Positions 10,044-21,746 of a DNA stretch of 64,000 bases are shown in pieces; within the stretch, counting starts at the first letter, position 1; each line of letters opens with the position of its first letter. Position numbers and translations under genes: made by a program. The notes under the pieces were generated by a model, which saw nothing but the letters and a program-made list of their open reading frames with translations, searched no databases and was not told the DNA's origin. Source of the stretch: Mesodorylaimus sp. YZB2_4 (taxonomy: Eukaryota; Nematoda; Enoplea; Dorylaimida; Dorylaimidae); assembly GCA_030248295.1 (NCBI GenBank), contig JASANH010000494.1, forward strand, positions 88,881-152,880, written 5' to 3'.

Positions 10044-11251
10044 TCTAAACCAGCGGCGCTAAAAAAAATTATGTATTCACACCCTAATTAGCACAAATAT
10101 GAAAGAAACTAAATTGTATTCGCGAAAAACAGTACAAAAAGTTGAGGCACACAATTAGACGTAAAAATTTTTATTCGAAACCTCCTAGCTGCGCCGAAAA
10201 AAGCTTTACAAAACCCACGAGTTCAAAGGGGGGTTACTGTACAGGGCATCAGGTACAGAGAGCGAGCAGTTTACAGTACTTTGCTCGATCTGTCTGCTTC
10301 ACGAGGGCATTTACGGCCGTCGCGAGCCACGAGAATTTTAGAATTTCTGATAGTCGATTACAGTTCGATTTGCTGAAATCGAACCGTTTGACCTGGAGAC
10401 TTCAAATTTGGTACGATTATAGAGGATACTATACTGAACAGTATTCCAGCCGTCCGCTCTCATTGCTTCATTTATTTACCTCTAATTTGCCATTCAAAGT
10501 TTTATTGCCGTGGATACTTCCCTAACGAATGCGTTGGTGCACTGTGCACTGGGCCTGCTGCCCGTTTTTTGGGTTTTCGCTATTTCGGTGGTGCACGGTG
10601 CACTCGTTAGGGCACCGGGTGCCCGATTTGATGCGCGCTTCGTTGTCGAAGTTAAGCAAGCGTTATCAAACGATGTCAATGCGGTGATCCACGGATTCCA
10701 CTCCCGCCGAATTGTACAGTAGGATATTGCGACTTGAGAAAAAGTAAACCTTTAGCTCTCTGCATACCGGAGTGACAGTTTCAACTAGAGTCCATTTAGG
10801 AGAGTGTGTGAATGCGTATTTCGCTGTTGCAAAAGAAGAATGCCAATGCCCTCCTGAATGCAAGTAAGATTTGTCCACCTAATAATGTGTAAATATATTT
10901 CAGGGCCAAGATCACTTGTGCACATTCTAGAGCTGTCATCTACGGAACAACCATCAGCAATACCAAATGGTCAGAGGCTTATGTGAGTCGCATAATCAGT
11001 CTCTGTAAATTATGACTTTATGATAAGTTTTTAAACTTTTTAGGATGTCAGCATAAAGATGTATTTCATGGGCACCTCGAATACTTCAATTAAGTGAATT
11101 ACGTAACTCCATTTTCTGAATTTTCGAATTTTAAATTTCCAGGAGGAACGATCTGTCAGTGATCGACGTGTATTTTGGATTGATAGCCATAGAATATAGC
11201 GAGGCACCGATATATTCTGTAAGCTGCATATAAACAGTGAAGACGCGTATA
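10044..11251. other. Noncoding stretch upstream of the spliced gene
   Basis: No convincing coding region. It contains the hairpin described separately at 10522-10611. Short open frames have no recognisable motif. Confidence 0.4.
10522..10611. repeat. Inverted repeat with gtgcac motifs
   Basis: ctaacga at 10522 and tcgttag near 10605 face each other. Just inside lie gtgcactgtgcac and gtgcacggtgcac. The same motif, ggtgcaccgtgcacc, occurs near 3895. Probably a small foldback or transposon end. Confidence 0.4.
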
Positions 11252-11990
11252 TATTATTTCCAAAAAGTCTGTTATGACAGACTCGAAATTTTCAGACCAG
11301 CCAATGCACACAGTGGAACCAGGGCTTGGGATGGCTGGTCAACTCGGCCGCAAGAAAAGAAGGTGGCCTGCACTGCACAATGCAGACACTCGCAAACAGA
11401 TGCTTCCCGATGTCCGAATCAAATCCAACATGCTTTTATGCTGTGTACTGCTGCTGTTCAGACAAGCTCCCCAAAGGCAGCTGTGCTGTTCCACAAATGC
11501 AAGCTGCATGTTGTATGCTAAAGCTGTAGCACTGCGAGTAAAGTGATATGGCTTATTGTTAAGTGCCTAAACCTCGAGGAACACTCTCAACAATTCTACC
11601 TCCCATTCTTCCAACTTTATGTTCATGCGCATGGTTTATCATATCAGTGATAACACGCTCGAGAATGAGGGGGAACAAAAAAAAAATGATTTACCTAGCC
11701 GCGGCTTGAACATTACCTATTATGAGCATATGTGCGCATAGCCCGAGAGTTGACACTCCTAGCCCACTAGTAGACGACGAGCACAGGATTGCATGGTCCT
11801 CTGCTCGTTGCCAGGATCAGTCGTCCTGATTTTCATCTAGAAAAAGCAGCTTCTGCTCAGACATTTTTCTTAAACCGTGATTGCGTAGCACTGGCCGAGT
11901 AGACCAGACATCCTAAGCCCTGGTTCCACTGTGTGCATTTGCTGGTATAAAAGTTTCGAGTCTGTCATAACAGACTTTTTGGAAATAATA
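11252..11990. mobile_element. Foldback MITE with 98-bp terminal inverted repeats
   Basis: Bases 11252-11349 (tattatttccaaaaagtctg...) recur in inverse complement at 11893-11990. I count about 7 mismatches in 98. A third, single-ended copy is at 44221-44318. The 543 bases between the arms show no gene I can name. A target duplication is not clear. Non-autonomous; superfamily unknown. A short palindrome, agtctgttatgacagact, lies within each arm. Confidence 0.75.
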
Positions 11991-12519
11991 AAAACGTTTT
12001 TCGTTTTTTTGCTACAAACTAGTTTGGCCCAAATAACCTCACCGATCGACCATTTCATACTAGTCAGAAACTCCTACTGACGACATGCACAGATTTTTCG
12101 AATATGTACTAACAAGCTGCAGGCTGTAAGATATACAGGCTGCTGGAAAAACAGCAAATTAAGAACTTCTTTTACGCATCGAAACCTTATCCCTATGGGC
12201 AAAAAGTCAAGGACACCCTTATATTCCTTGTTCGCAATAACGTTTGTCTGTCCCGTGAAAAGACGAGAAACAAAAACCAAAAATTCTGAACCATTCTAAA
12301 CTCGATCTGAGAGCCTCATAATCGGAAAACAAAAATGCTATTGAAAAGCCACTCTATGCCACAAACAAAATATGCTCTAATCTGTGTAAAAAGGGGCAAC
12401 CTGTCGGAGACTGGAGCCAGCCTGAAAAAACTGGGTCATGCTCGGGGTGATCTGAACTTCTGTTACCTCAGAAGCTGATATTTAGGATCCGCAACGTTTG
12501 TCAAGTTATTATAAGCTCG
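11991..12519. other. Noncoding stretch, nothing recognised
   Basis: Short frames only; no repeat partner noticed in the window. Confidence 0.4.
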
Positions 12520-13315
12520 AATTTTTCCCAACAATATTACCTCCGCATCAAATAAAACATGCCCTGCCCACGGAAACTCTTTCCAAATCATTTATATTTG
12601 TTCGCATATTTTCAATTTATTATCGGCAAATTTATTGCTGTGCACCAAACCCATCTTCGTTAGAGCCCGCTGAGCCTAGTCAGTCGATGGCGTTGCGCCT
12701 CAACCCGTTCAGTTGATGTTTCTAAGCTCCGCGCCGAAAATGAAAAAACAGAAACATCAGAATCTACTTTCGTTAGTCGATAACTGGAGAATGACTACTC
12801 AAAAAGAATTGGCTTCTCGCACGCTTTGCAAGATAGGTCAGATCTGCAACTGTGTCAATTTTTATCGAAATCCGTCCAGTATTTGACGAGCGACGGACAA
12901 AAACAGCTGGAACAGTGAGTATTTTAAGGAATAACTTTTCGGAAATTGAAGCTTAAACAAAATGACCATTAAAAGGCAGAGTCCGAAAATTTCAGCTTTT
13001 AGAAAAACTAACATTTACAACTGTACGACCTCTGGTTGTTGATCTAGGCACATGTTGTTCCTCCTCCTCCTCCTCCTCCTTGTCTTCTCCCCACGAACAA
13101 GATATCGCATATTCTGGGACTTGACAACGGTCGGTCGGATTTCGATAAAAATCGGCACGATTGTAGACTCGGCTGATTCTTTGAAGTGTGCGAGAAATCA
13201 AGAATTTTCGTCCACCCGTTCTCGAGTTATTAGCCGGCGAAAATCGTCTTTTAACATTAGGCGTCTGGTTGGCTGGTCTAAGCAGTCACGGTAGTGCTAC
13301 CGTGCCTGCTGATAA
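12520..13315. repeat. Dispersed repeat family X, copy 1
   Basis: The start, acaatattacctccgcatc, and the segment up to ctcaacccgttca (12530-12713) match 15851-16031. The segment from acctctggttgttg to ctggttggctggtct (13028-13280) matches 16051-16290. Copy 1 has about 300 extra bases between these blocks. A (CTC)n run at 13056-13080 is shared in shortened form. On minus both copies can read a similar acidic peptide (SCSWGEDKEEEEE versus SCSGVEDDEEE), but I cannot name a protein. Confidence 0.7.
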
Positions 13316-13539
13316 AGCCTCGTCCCACGACAGCGTGATAAAGGGATGTGTTGTTGTGCTTTGATACAGCCTGCCACACTACACGTCCGACACTGCATAC
13401 GCTAACGCAACAAATAAAAGAATAAAGAAATGATGCGTAGAAACTGACACAACCGACGACCGACGTATGTTTATGTACTAATCAGGAATACGAAGGACCC
13501 ATGCATGCTCTAATCTCGAGCCCAAAAACGATGGATCGA
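13316..13539. other. Spacer between repeats
   Basis: No gene seen. An inverted-repeat motif, cggtagtgctaccg, lies just before it at about 13289. Confidence 0.3.
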
Positions 13540-14048
13540 TAATCCGACAGAGACGATACAAATGTGCGCTAATTGTGCGCTTGTGCGCGTGGTCAAGAAC
13601 CACGCCTTCCATGTATCGGGAATCACGACTTGTATAGTGTCCTGCCAACGTTAAGACTTCCCAACGGACAGATGCAGCAGAAGTCCCTCTCCAGAGAGTT
13701 CATAGTGCTCAGACAAAGCTCTGTACCTACGAGAAGCAGTAGCACCTGCTGGCAGTGCTTCCCAGCCGCGTTCGAGATAGGTAATAAAGGTTTGCCACTG
13801 ACTATCAGCACGTTGAGCAGCTCTCACGACCTCATGCAAAAAATACAGGGTCTTGCTGCGTCTTATGAGTATGGCCGATGACCGGAGCAAGCGAACCATG
13901 CGTACTGCACACGGGGCAGACAGGATGACGCGAAACCGCATCGGCCACGGTATTCAGTTTTTTAAACATGTGCTAAACAGCCAGCCTACAGTGAGGGACC
14001 GGAAACCAGCAGCGACTGAGCCGATTATCATGGCTCACATAAATACGA
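13540..14048 (-). mobile_element. Ty3/gypsy retrotransposon pol fragment (RNase H end to integrase start), degenerate
   Basis: On minus from 14048 downwards there is NTVADAVSRHPV, the well-known end of the gypsy RNase H region (N.VADALSR.P). It is followed, after frame changes, by QWQTFITYLERGWEALP...YRALSEHYELSGEGLLL, which matches the linker before the integrase zinc finger. VVLDHAHKRTISAH then resembles the His-His part of that zinc finger. Two or more frame changes and the missing reverse transcriptase and integrase core show a dead fragment. Neither LTR is seen nearby. Confidence 0.75.
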
Positions 14049-14545
14049 CCTGACGTTGGGTCAGCCAGGAGTTATGACCCTCTGGGGATTGATCCAAGGA
14101 TGAGCCCAGCCGCGCTACCTTGCATTACGAGTTTAAAAGAATGCTGAGCCACTGCATCACGGCCGAAACAATGCACTGTTTACTGCTACAATAGTTTTGA
14201 CAAAGACAGAAAAATGACATGGAAATTACTCAGCTTAAGAAACGCTTTTGGAACATGCTCGGTGAAATATTAAAAAATTGAATGAAAAAATTTCTTGATT
14301 CCTAACAACCTCCTTGATTCTCAAGCCGTGATAGTGCCTTGCAGCTGCCAGACTGCTCCAGCATGGTGCTGGTTCGTGCAATACAAGTGGCGTGTGTGAG
14401 CTGGAATAGCCATACTGCAGTCTGCCTCCTCCTTAATATTAAAAGTGCAGAGACATCTCCAGTTCTGTCAATAGTAATGTGCGAGTGAGGTTGTGGTTAT
14501 AAGGTCCCTAGCTGTACGTACGACTAAATTATCTGCGATGAGTGC
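14049..14545. other. Noncoding spacer between two retroelement fragments
   Basis: No motif recognised. It may contain eroded 3' parts of the LINE at 14.5-15.3 kb. Confidence 0.35.
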
Positions 14546-15339
14546 CCTAAATTTATGGCGCTTGACGGACACTCAAACGCTGCCACATGCTGTACAAGAG
14601 ACTGTTTGCTGGGCCTCTTCTGCACGCGCTATTTTAGGCGAAATCGAAATGGTTTCATCGATGTATTCAATTCGCCACTCACGGTGTCGGACCATATCGA
14701 ATGCTTTTCGTATGCTCAAATATGGACCAACAACGAAGCTGTACTTTTTGGAATTCAAAGCATTATAAATAAATTGATTGGAGCCTATTAATGCACTGTT
14801 GATCTCACGCCTCTTAACGAATCCACGCTGCCGATCAGAAATAAGCAGGACTTTGCGCAGCATCCTGTCCACAATCCTTTCTAGTAGCTTCGAGACATCT
14901 GACAATGCCGAAATAGGCCGATAGTCTGTTAATTTCGACTTATCGCCTTGCTCAGAAATAGGAACAATTTTGGCTAATTTCCTGACTGTCGGAAAAAACT
15001 TTTCTTGGATCGAGCGAGTGAAAAGAATAGCCAAGGCAAAGGCAATGCTATTGGCGATTTTAAGAAGAATCAAAACTGTAATTCTTTCGAATCCAGGAGC
15101 ACTCTTCGCCTTTAGAATCTCTTTTGAAATCGACCCCGCAGTGACTGAAAAATCAAGAAAATCATCGAAATCAGTATCGACAGGCGGCAGAGAAAAAGTC
15201 GGAGCAGCGTTGTAATTAGAAGTTATCCGCGAAATAATTATTCAAGGCATCTGCTTTTTCAGCAGCACCAATTAGCGGCTGGTCGAAAACGTCTGGTAAT
15301 GCAGGAATTTGATTATTTATCGGTTCCAGGCGTGAATTG
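14546..15339 (-). mobile_element. Non-LTR (LINE) retrotransposon reverse transcriptase fragment
   Basis: Reading minus from 15339: PALPDVFDQPLIGAAEKADALNN, then a stop or frame change near 15210, then a long open stretch to 14573. The latter includes KIVPISEQGDKSKLTDYRPI and SALSDVSKLLERIVDRML, the classic start of LINE reverse transcriptase (P..K.GD...  .NYRPIS...  .K..E). YSFVVGPYLSIRKAFDMVRH corresponds to the block that normally reads D.SKAFD.V.H; the first catalytic Asp is replaced. The YxDD region is absent. Truncated and dead. The upstream side is cut by the MITE at 15340. Jockey/CR1-like by feel only. Confidence 0.8.
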
Positions 15340-15768
15340 GGTAAAATACCCTAACTCCGAACACCTGGACTGTCAGTTGATGTCTCTCTGTGAAATTAAG
15401 GAAAATGTAACTATTTATGGTGTGTATATTGAAGTCATCCACCTAGGAATTAGCATACCTGCGCAAGGCCGGTTTTAAATTGTCGGTGTGTTTGGAATTA
15501 GGGCCAACGCTGGCCCTAATTCCGAACACCGCAGGAATTTTAAAAGGTCCGGGAGACGTAGGGAGACATAGGGCTGGCATGGGGCTGGCGCATTTATAGT
15601 CTACAAAATTTCTACACCTACCCCTGGGGTCGGTGTAATTGCATACGCTTAAGTAAATGGCCATTACACCTACCCTGGGGGTAGGAGTAGAAATGTTGTC
15701 GACTATAAATGCGCCTAAAGATTTTTAGTAAGACTAGCCTCAGGTGTTCGTAATTTGGGTATTTTACC
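15340..15768. mobile_element. Hairpin-rich MITE with GGTAAAATACC termini
   Basis: The ends ggtaaaataccc...gaacacc (15340-15366) and ggtgttc...gggtattttacc (15742-15768) are inverted complements. Inside are a near-perfect 13-bp-arm palindrome, ggaattagggcca/tggccctaattcc (about 15492-15522), and a pair of about 50-bp arms, gcgcatttatagtc...ggtgtaat (15589-15640) against 15663-15713. There is no coding content. It abuts the LINE fragment and probably inserted into it. Confidence 0.7.
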
Positions 15769-15842
15769 TTACGCGGACCAGAAGGAACCGGAAAGTAGCT
15801 TCGCTTGTCACGTCGAATAGTCCTCTGCGGTATCATAGGCTC

Positions 15843-16320
15843 TAATTTTCCTCAACAATATTACCTCCACATCTCATAGAACATGCGCTGCCCATGGAAA
15901 CTCTTTCCATATCATATATATTGGTTCGCATATTCTCAATTTAATATCAGCAAATTTATTGGTGTACCCCAAACCTACCGTCGAAAGAGTTTGCTGAGCC
16001 TATCCAATCAATGGCGCCGCACCTCAACCCGTTCACACTACAACTGTCAGACCTCTAGTTGTTGCTCTAGCCTGGTCTGTATCCTCCTCCTCATCGTCTT
16101 CTACCCCTGAACAAGAAATATCGTATTCTAGAACTCGACAACGGCCGAACGGATATCGATAAAAATTGGCGTGATTGTGTGCTCGGCCGATACAGCAATG
16201 TGTGCGAAAAATCAAACATTTCCGTCTACACGTTCTCGAATTATTATTCGGCGAAAATCGTCCTTTAGCATTAGGCGTCTGGTTGGCTGGTCTAATAAGC
16301 AGGCACTACTGTGCCTGCTT
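15843..16320. repeat. Dispersed repeat family X, copy 2
   Basis: Matches the two outer blocks of 12520-13315 in the same order and strand, but the two blocks are directly joined here near 16034. The shared edges are acaatattacctcc and gcgtctggttggctggtct, followed in both by an inverted motif around gtgcc. Copy 2 could be an internal deletion derivative, or copy 1 could carry an insertion. Confidence 0.7.
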
Positions 16321-16369
16321 ATCACTGTTATCGAAAATAATATCGGAAAATCAAATTCGGTAGGCGAGA

Positions 16370-16816
16370 CAAATATATAGCTCGGGGATAAACGAGATTC
16401 CGGAAAGTGCAAGTACATCACAATCGGATGGGCCAGCCTTAAAAACTACTCGGGAACAGTTAGCGAAAGTAAATGAAGGTATTGCTTCTCTGACCGGTAT
16501 GTCAAGTTGGGGTTTATTGTGTGATGAAAGGAAAAAAGTCTTAACAATCTTCATGGGCAAGGAGCATCGATGCAAAAAGAAAGACACTGTCTACTGTAGG
16601 CTGGCTTCCGAGACCTTCGCGATGGTCCGCGATGTTCCAGTGCAGTTGCATGGCTGTGGATCCAAGGATACAGCAAGAGCGAGAAGATACACCATCGTTC
16701 TTCGCAGTTTGGAATTTGAGGAAGTTAATTTACGAGGCATTGAAAGAGGGCTATCCGAACAAATTTGGAAGGAATATCATTTTTCGGCTGGAATTTTATC
16801 GAGTGATAGGTTATGA
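16370..16816 (+). CDS. Candidate exon, protein of unknown function
   Basis: One frame is open from about 16382 (SGINEIPESASTSQSDG) through LTGMSSWGLLCDERKKV and KKKDTVYCRLASETFAMVRD to a TAG at 16814. A possible acceptor (tatatag) lies at 16372-16379. No domain is recognised. It is about 145 residues, longer than its surroundings would give by chance, but it may be transposon-derived since it directly follows a repeat. Confidence 0.3.
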   Translation, partial: QIYSSGINEIPESASTSQSDGPALKTTREQLAKVNEGIASLTGMSSWGLLCDERKKVLTIFMGKEHRCKKKDTVYCRLASETFAMVRDVPVQLHGCGSKDTARARRYTIVLRSLEFEEVNLRGIERGLSEQIWKEYHFSAGILSSDRL

Positions 16817-17062
16817 TAGCCGAATGAAGTGCCTTGACGTGGTGGCTAAGAAGTGTGTGTTCATAGCCGCTTATCCATAGTACGATAAACCGCAGGTGCA
16901 AGGATAATAAACCAGCGAATTATAACAGAGTGGGGAGCCGACCTTACTATAAGCCTGTGGCTAGCCCAGTGGCCTCGTGGGCTAGCCACAGGCTGGTGGG
17001 CCGGGGTACCTGATCTCTTTTCAGTGATTTGACAGTGGTTTGCGGACAACAATTTGCCAGTC

Positions 17063-17530
17063 AACATAACAAGTCGAAAGATTAGGAAAACCAGTAAATG
17101 AAGGAACCATCAGTTAGCAGTCAGTGCTGGTGTTTCTGTTCACTCAGCCACTATTAGTAGATTCTTAATTCGATAAGGATTCGAAGGAAGAATCGCAATA
17201 CGAAAGCCATTCATTAGTGAAGTTAATCGCCAAAAACGTCTCGAATTTCCTGAGCGGCATCAAGTTTGGATGATGGCCGATTAGTCTAAAGTTTTGTGGT
17301 CGGATGAGTCAAAATTTGAGTCTTGTTATCGGAGAACACGTGTTCATGTCTGTCGTCGACCTAGAGAACGTTATTTGATCAAATGTATGGTTGGGACATC
17401 GAAACATAGCGGCGGTGGCATCCTAGTTTAGGGATCATTTGGAATGGCCGGAGTTAGTGATTTTGTTTTTTTATACCAAAAGATCTCAAATTTACGGCAG
17501 TGGCGTATACGGAATTACTCAGACAACATT
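17063..17530 (+). pseudogene. Tc1-like transposase remnant
   Basis: One frame with four stops reads SAGVSVHSATISRFLIR (helix-turn-helix end), RQKRLEFPERHQVWM and SKVLWSDESKFE (first catalytic Asp block of Tc1). It continues RVHVCRRPRERY and KHSGGGILV.GSFG, the standard Tc1 order. The second Asp and the Glu of the DD34E triad are missing after 17530. Tc1 elements insert at TA. The copy is plainly dead; its inverted repeats were not found. Confidence 0.85.
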
Positions 17531-18985
17531 TGAAAACCTCAATCGATACCGCATCCTTCTTATCTGCTTCTTCGGACCAGCTATTCTAGCGAAAAAGCTG
17601 AAAGTAACAAAACTGGCAAAATGCGCACATTCACGGAAACTTTGCACACGTCTGTAGGTTACGACGAAGCGTAGGTTGTCGTAACCAAACGACAACGACA
17701 AAAAGTTACGAAAACTACGACGTGGGCTGCGATTACGACAAAAAAGATATAATATCGTTGATTATACTGTTAGTTCCTAGTTGCAAAGTTGCATGCTCAC
17801 GCGCTTTGAGGGATGGTATTGAGCACGATCACAGGATGCAACTGTAGATAAATAAGCGCTGCATCAGTCTTCTCCTGTAAAGCTCTAGCGTATATAGCGT
17901 TGACGATAACGACAACGATATCATGTCGTTAACAACATCTTTTCAGCGCCGTTTTTCTTTCAGCGTCGTTTATCGTCGGCTTTCCTGCCTCACATCTTTC
18001 CAAACTTTAAAACTGTACCAGACGCGGCGTCAGAAAACACCAGCACCACGGGAATGTCCAGAATGTCAACAGTGTTCTCGAAGATGTCAAGCAAGATTGA
18101 AGAAAATTGACAAGCGGGAAGTAAAAGAACCGATGGTAATTAAAGGAGGCATGTTAAAAGTATTTTCTTGAGACTTGTGTTTCGACGGCAGAAGTCCGAT
18201 TTTGTGCGCGGCTTTGTGAAATTAACGAAAGTCCAATAGTGAATACCCAGGAACAGATCAGACCCTCAATGAATAAGTACTATAAAGAGGTTACAGGAAG
18301 CTTAGAGCGTCATGAATATCTGGTAGTAACTCTCCTTGATGTCGCTGTTGCTGGCGAATTTTTCTCAACATTTTATTTCTGCCTGAAGCCGGCCACCTTC
18401 TAAGCAGGGCTGCGCGTAAACCAGCTCACACAGCAGATTGTTTGAAACTGTTGAGGATTCTGTTGAGCTATAAAGGCGCAGTGGAAAACTGGAAGGAGAC
18501 AGAAGTGTTCGCAGAGGCCTCAGTGACGGTACCGAGGAATAGAGGATGTCACGGTTCCAAAAAATCGGTTCAGTGAACCAATTATGGCATTTTACCATCA
18601 GGATCAGTTGATTGAGGTGCGTAATGCTTGTTATGGTTGACTAACTCGCAACTTGGTGTTACTTTTTCTGAAAGTGCAATTTTAGCAAAATCAGACGTGG
18701 CCCTCCAATTCAGGTTTAAAACCCGCGTCCGTTCAGGGAAGCTTACGTAGCTGAGATTACTTCGGCTACACTGGAAGTTGTATTGTGTCTAAGGTGGAAT
18801 CCTATTTAACGAGTTTTGCCCGGCTCTGTTTTAGATTCTGTCTGTTCTTGCGTCTGTCGTATTGAACGAATTCCGAAAGGGTCAGGCCAAGCGTCGAGGA
18901 CACATGAAACTTTCCAAGCTCTACCAACTTTCGGCTCTGGTCTGATCCCTATCAAAAAATTATCGTGTCTCTAATCAAGGCTAAA
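17531..18985. other. Mostly noncoding stretch
   Basis: At about 17680-17760 and 17895-17985 it is rich in acgac/gtcg runs. A plus frame at 17923-18171 ends with CPECQQCSRRC, a Cys cluster that could be zinc-binding, followed by a basic tail. It has no start context and I do not call it a gene. Nothing else is recognised. Confidence 0.4.
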
Positions 18986-19602
18986 GGCGAATTCACATTG
19001 CTGCGTTTGGTGCGTCCGCCGCAAGAACCGAGCCGAGATGACCGAGCTAACCGAGCCGCATGATGTTCACATTGAAAAGCTCGGTTTGCTCTGTTTGCTT
19101 TCATGCGGTTGGCTCCGATCTTGATATATTGTATGTACAGCGGCCGTGTACAGCCGTGGCTCGCCTCAGGCCCAAACGGGAGTTAGGTTTAGGTTCCGAT
19201 ATGCCCAATTCATGCAAAACCATAATTACAGTGCATCCCCATTGGTAGCGGGGATGTAGTTTTTCTCGCTCTCCATTAACAATTTCTTATTTCACGCGTC
19301 TATAGCCAAAATTGAATAAAAACTGATCAAAATACCAATATTTGCAAGTCTAAGCACAGGTGAGCTCGGTTGGAAAAGTTGAAAATTTGAGCCGAGCAAA
19401 CCGAGCGAAACGCACTGGACGCAAGTCAATGTGAATAGAGCATCGGCTGGTCGCTCCAGACGCACTGGACGCAAGACGCATTGGACGCGAGACGTAAGAG
19501 ACGCAGGACGCACTGGACGCATAGTCAATGTGAATACTACCTCGGATGCTCGGCTCGGTCGGATGGCTCGGTCGGATGGTGCGTCTCCAGTGTGAATTCG
19601 CC
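18986..19602. mobile_element. TTAA-type MITE with ggcgaattcaca termini
   Basis: The ends ggcgaattcacattg (18986) and cagtgtgaattcgcc (to 19602) are inverted complements. The right flank is TTAA (19603-19606) and the left flank TAAA (18982-18985), so a TTAA duplication with one later change is likely. That target is used by piggyBac-type and Kolobok elements. Further inside, accgagc and gctcggt motifs face each other. A 12-base motif, gcactggacgca, recurs about five times at 19410-19520. No coding content. Confidence 0.7.
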
Positions 19603-19606
19603 TTAA

Positions 19607-20379
19607 CGGCTCACCAGCACTTCGTGACTCGCTAGCAGTTACCCTAGTTTTCTATGACGGCAACTGAACAGTTTTCTATTATTCCTGTCAAACATTGTGT
19701 CAATAAAATCATTCCTTTCCATTGAAAAAATCTGATCCAGCTACGAGCACCCTTGCAAGACGAAACAGGATGAAAGCGTCTGCGCAAACAAATGCCCACA
19801 GCCAACCAACAAAGTCTAACGTTATAAAACGAGGAGAAGCAAAATTTTTCCCAGCCCCGCTGATTTGGTCGGCATTGTTACCTTGTCAGCGGTTACCCCC
19901 CTGCCAATACATTTTCAATAGCGCTTTTGATTATCCTTCCCTGGTGGGTGAGCACTCGAGTTAATTTAGCCTCCTTACACCAGTGGACTATTGGCCATGA
20001 TTCTTTTTAATGAATAATGCCGCTTGTTGGAGTATGTTTTTCTCCTCAGTGGTCCATGGGCGGTCAGTTAGTGCTTAGGCACCAATGGGATTAGCCAATG
20101 CAATGAGCATGGTTTCCAGCCACAGGCACGAGGAGCCTCTCATTGGATTTTTGAAGTTTTCTGAGCACCTGGAAGAGTTCGTCAAGGAGTCGAATGAAAT
20201 AATGAGTGCGCTTCGACGTAAACTTGGAAGTCACACGCATCCAAAAGTTTAAGGATCATATTGTAATGCATTTTCCCGTTCTGTTTTGGAATGTGGCTCT
20301 GCATGCTGGGATCTGGTCAAAAGCTGATATTTCTGAATTGGAAGGGTCGCAGTTTTATGCGCTTAGGCTGTATCTAACT
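19607..20379. other. Noncoding stretch
   Basis: No gene recognised. A frame at 20206-20442 may contain the worn upstream part of the LINE fragment that follows. Confidence 0.4.
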
Positions 20380-20707
20380 GATTTGACGTGCGCATATGAG
20401 GATGCTTCAAACAGAACTAGCTGTTTGTCACTCAGCCATTGAAGAAAGCGTCTGAGCTGTGTCAATTTTATAAGTATCATCATGGATGGCATTATTTTCC
20501 GACGAGTTGATTCGTTCAGATGTCGGTAACCGTGCCAGTGCAAGAACATGTAAGGCTCATCATCTAATTGTGCCAAGGCCCTTTTTTTCCTATCGACAGA
20601 GCTCCGTGTTTTTTGGAATTAAGCTTTGGAATGATTTGCCTACTGATATTGCTTTCTTAAATTTCACACAGTATCGCTCCAGGATTTTGTTGACTAAATT
20701 CGCGTAA
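20380..20707 (+). mobile_element. LINE ORF2 C-terminal fragment
   Basis: KKASELCQFYKYHHGWHYF (about 20441-20500) and then, in another frame, CKAHHLIVPRPFFSYRQSS and FGIKLWNDLPTDI to a TAA at 20705. These match the end of jockey/CR1-type LINE reverse transcriptases (R..L..FYK..HG; the WN.LP block near the C-terminus). Frame changes show decay. It is in the opposite orientation to the LINE piece at 14.5-15.3 kb, so probably another copy. Confidence 0.65.
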
Positions 20708-21746
20708 TTCTCTTTTACAGGTCAATTGCACAACAAGCTGTAACTCAGTGCGTCCTGCTCACAAACAGCTACTGAAAAATACGATTATTGCTTAACACAT
20801 AGCAACTTACAATTCGTTAGAGTACGTTTCAGCGACGGATGCTATTCCTGCACGTTTTATTGCACAACACAATGCAACTCTACATATTTAAAATGCTGCA
20901 TGGCACAACACATTGGAAAAAGACACGTTGCAAGTGCGTCTTGCCGCGTGAGAACTATGCCTTCATGTTCAGTTGCACAACAGGCTACAAATAACATACT
21001 CGCTGCATACTATATCAATTACACTAACACCATAACGCATAGCACACGCGCTTGCTAGGCACTCGAACTAACTAGACTAGCTCAATTCCCCAAACGTCAA
21101 AGTAAGGCAATTCACCCAGATCAAGCATGCGCACTTGTGATACTGAACAAAGCATGCTGAATCAACTTCTTTCAGTCACTAGGGTATCTAGATGCTGTAT
21201 ATCATGGAGCAGTTTTTCCTTTTTTGCAACGTACGCGTCGACTTCAATTATCAGTTCGCTCACCACGCTGAGCCGTGTGGCCCAAAAATCGACGAATTGC
21301 CGGCCAACGCTCCAATCTATCCAACCGAGCATCGTAACAAATCACGGAAATAGAGCAGCGAACACTTTTGTAATATCCACAAAGCTTGGGCAGTTCGCAC
21401 CGATGATACGCTGCTTGTTCGATCGATCATAACGATCAAACTAAAAAACCGAATATGAAGCTCATATTACACTGTGAAACCCCACCCGCCCTGAAAAATC
21501 CCTTACCTTCTAGTTCGATAAAGGTGCCTGCTTTGTTGTTCTTCTACCAAAAGATAACAAAGTTGCTGGCAGTACAGGTTACCCCGTCGATGTCATCCAT
21601 ATTCTTTTAACATCGACTGGTCTTTCAATTCATTCGCGCTAACATCAACACCAAGGAACATGCCAATGATGCCATGATCCGAATCCAAAATACGCTAAGC
21701 AAACACACTGTTAAAAAAATACACTTCCCCGTCTATAAGCTAAAAT
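20708..21746. other. Noncoding stretch
   Basis: Repeated small phrases around gcacaacac (20870-21000) but no clear array. Nothing recognised. Confidence 0.4.
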
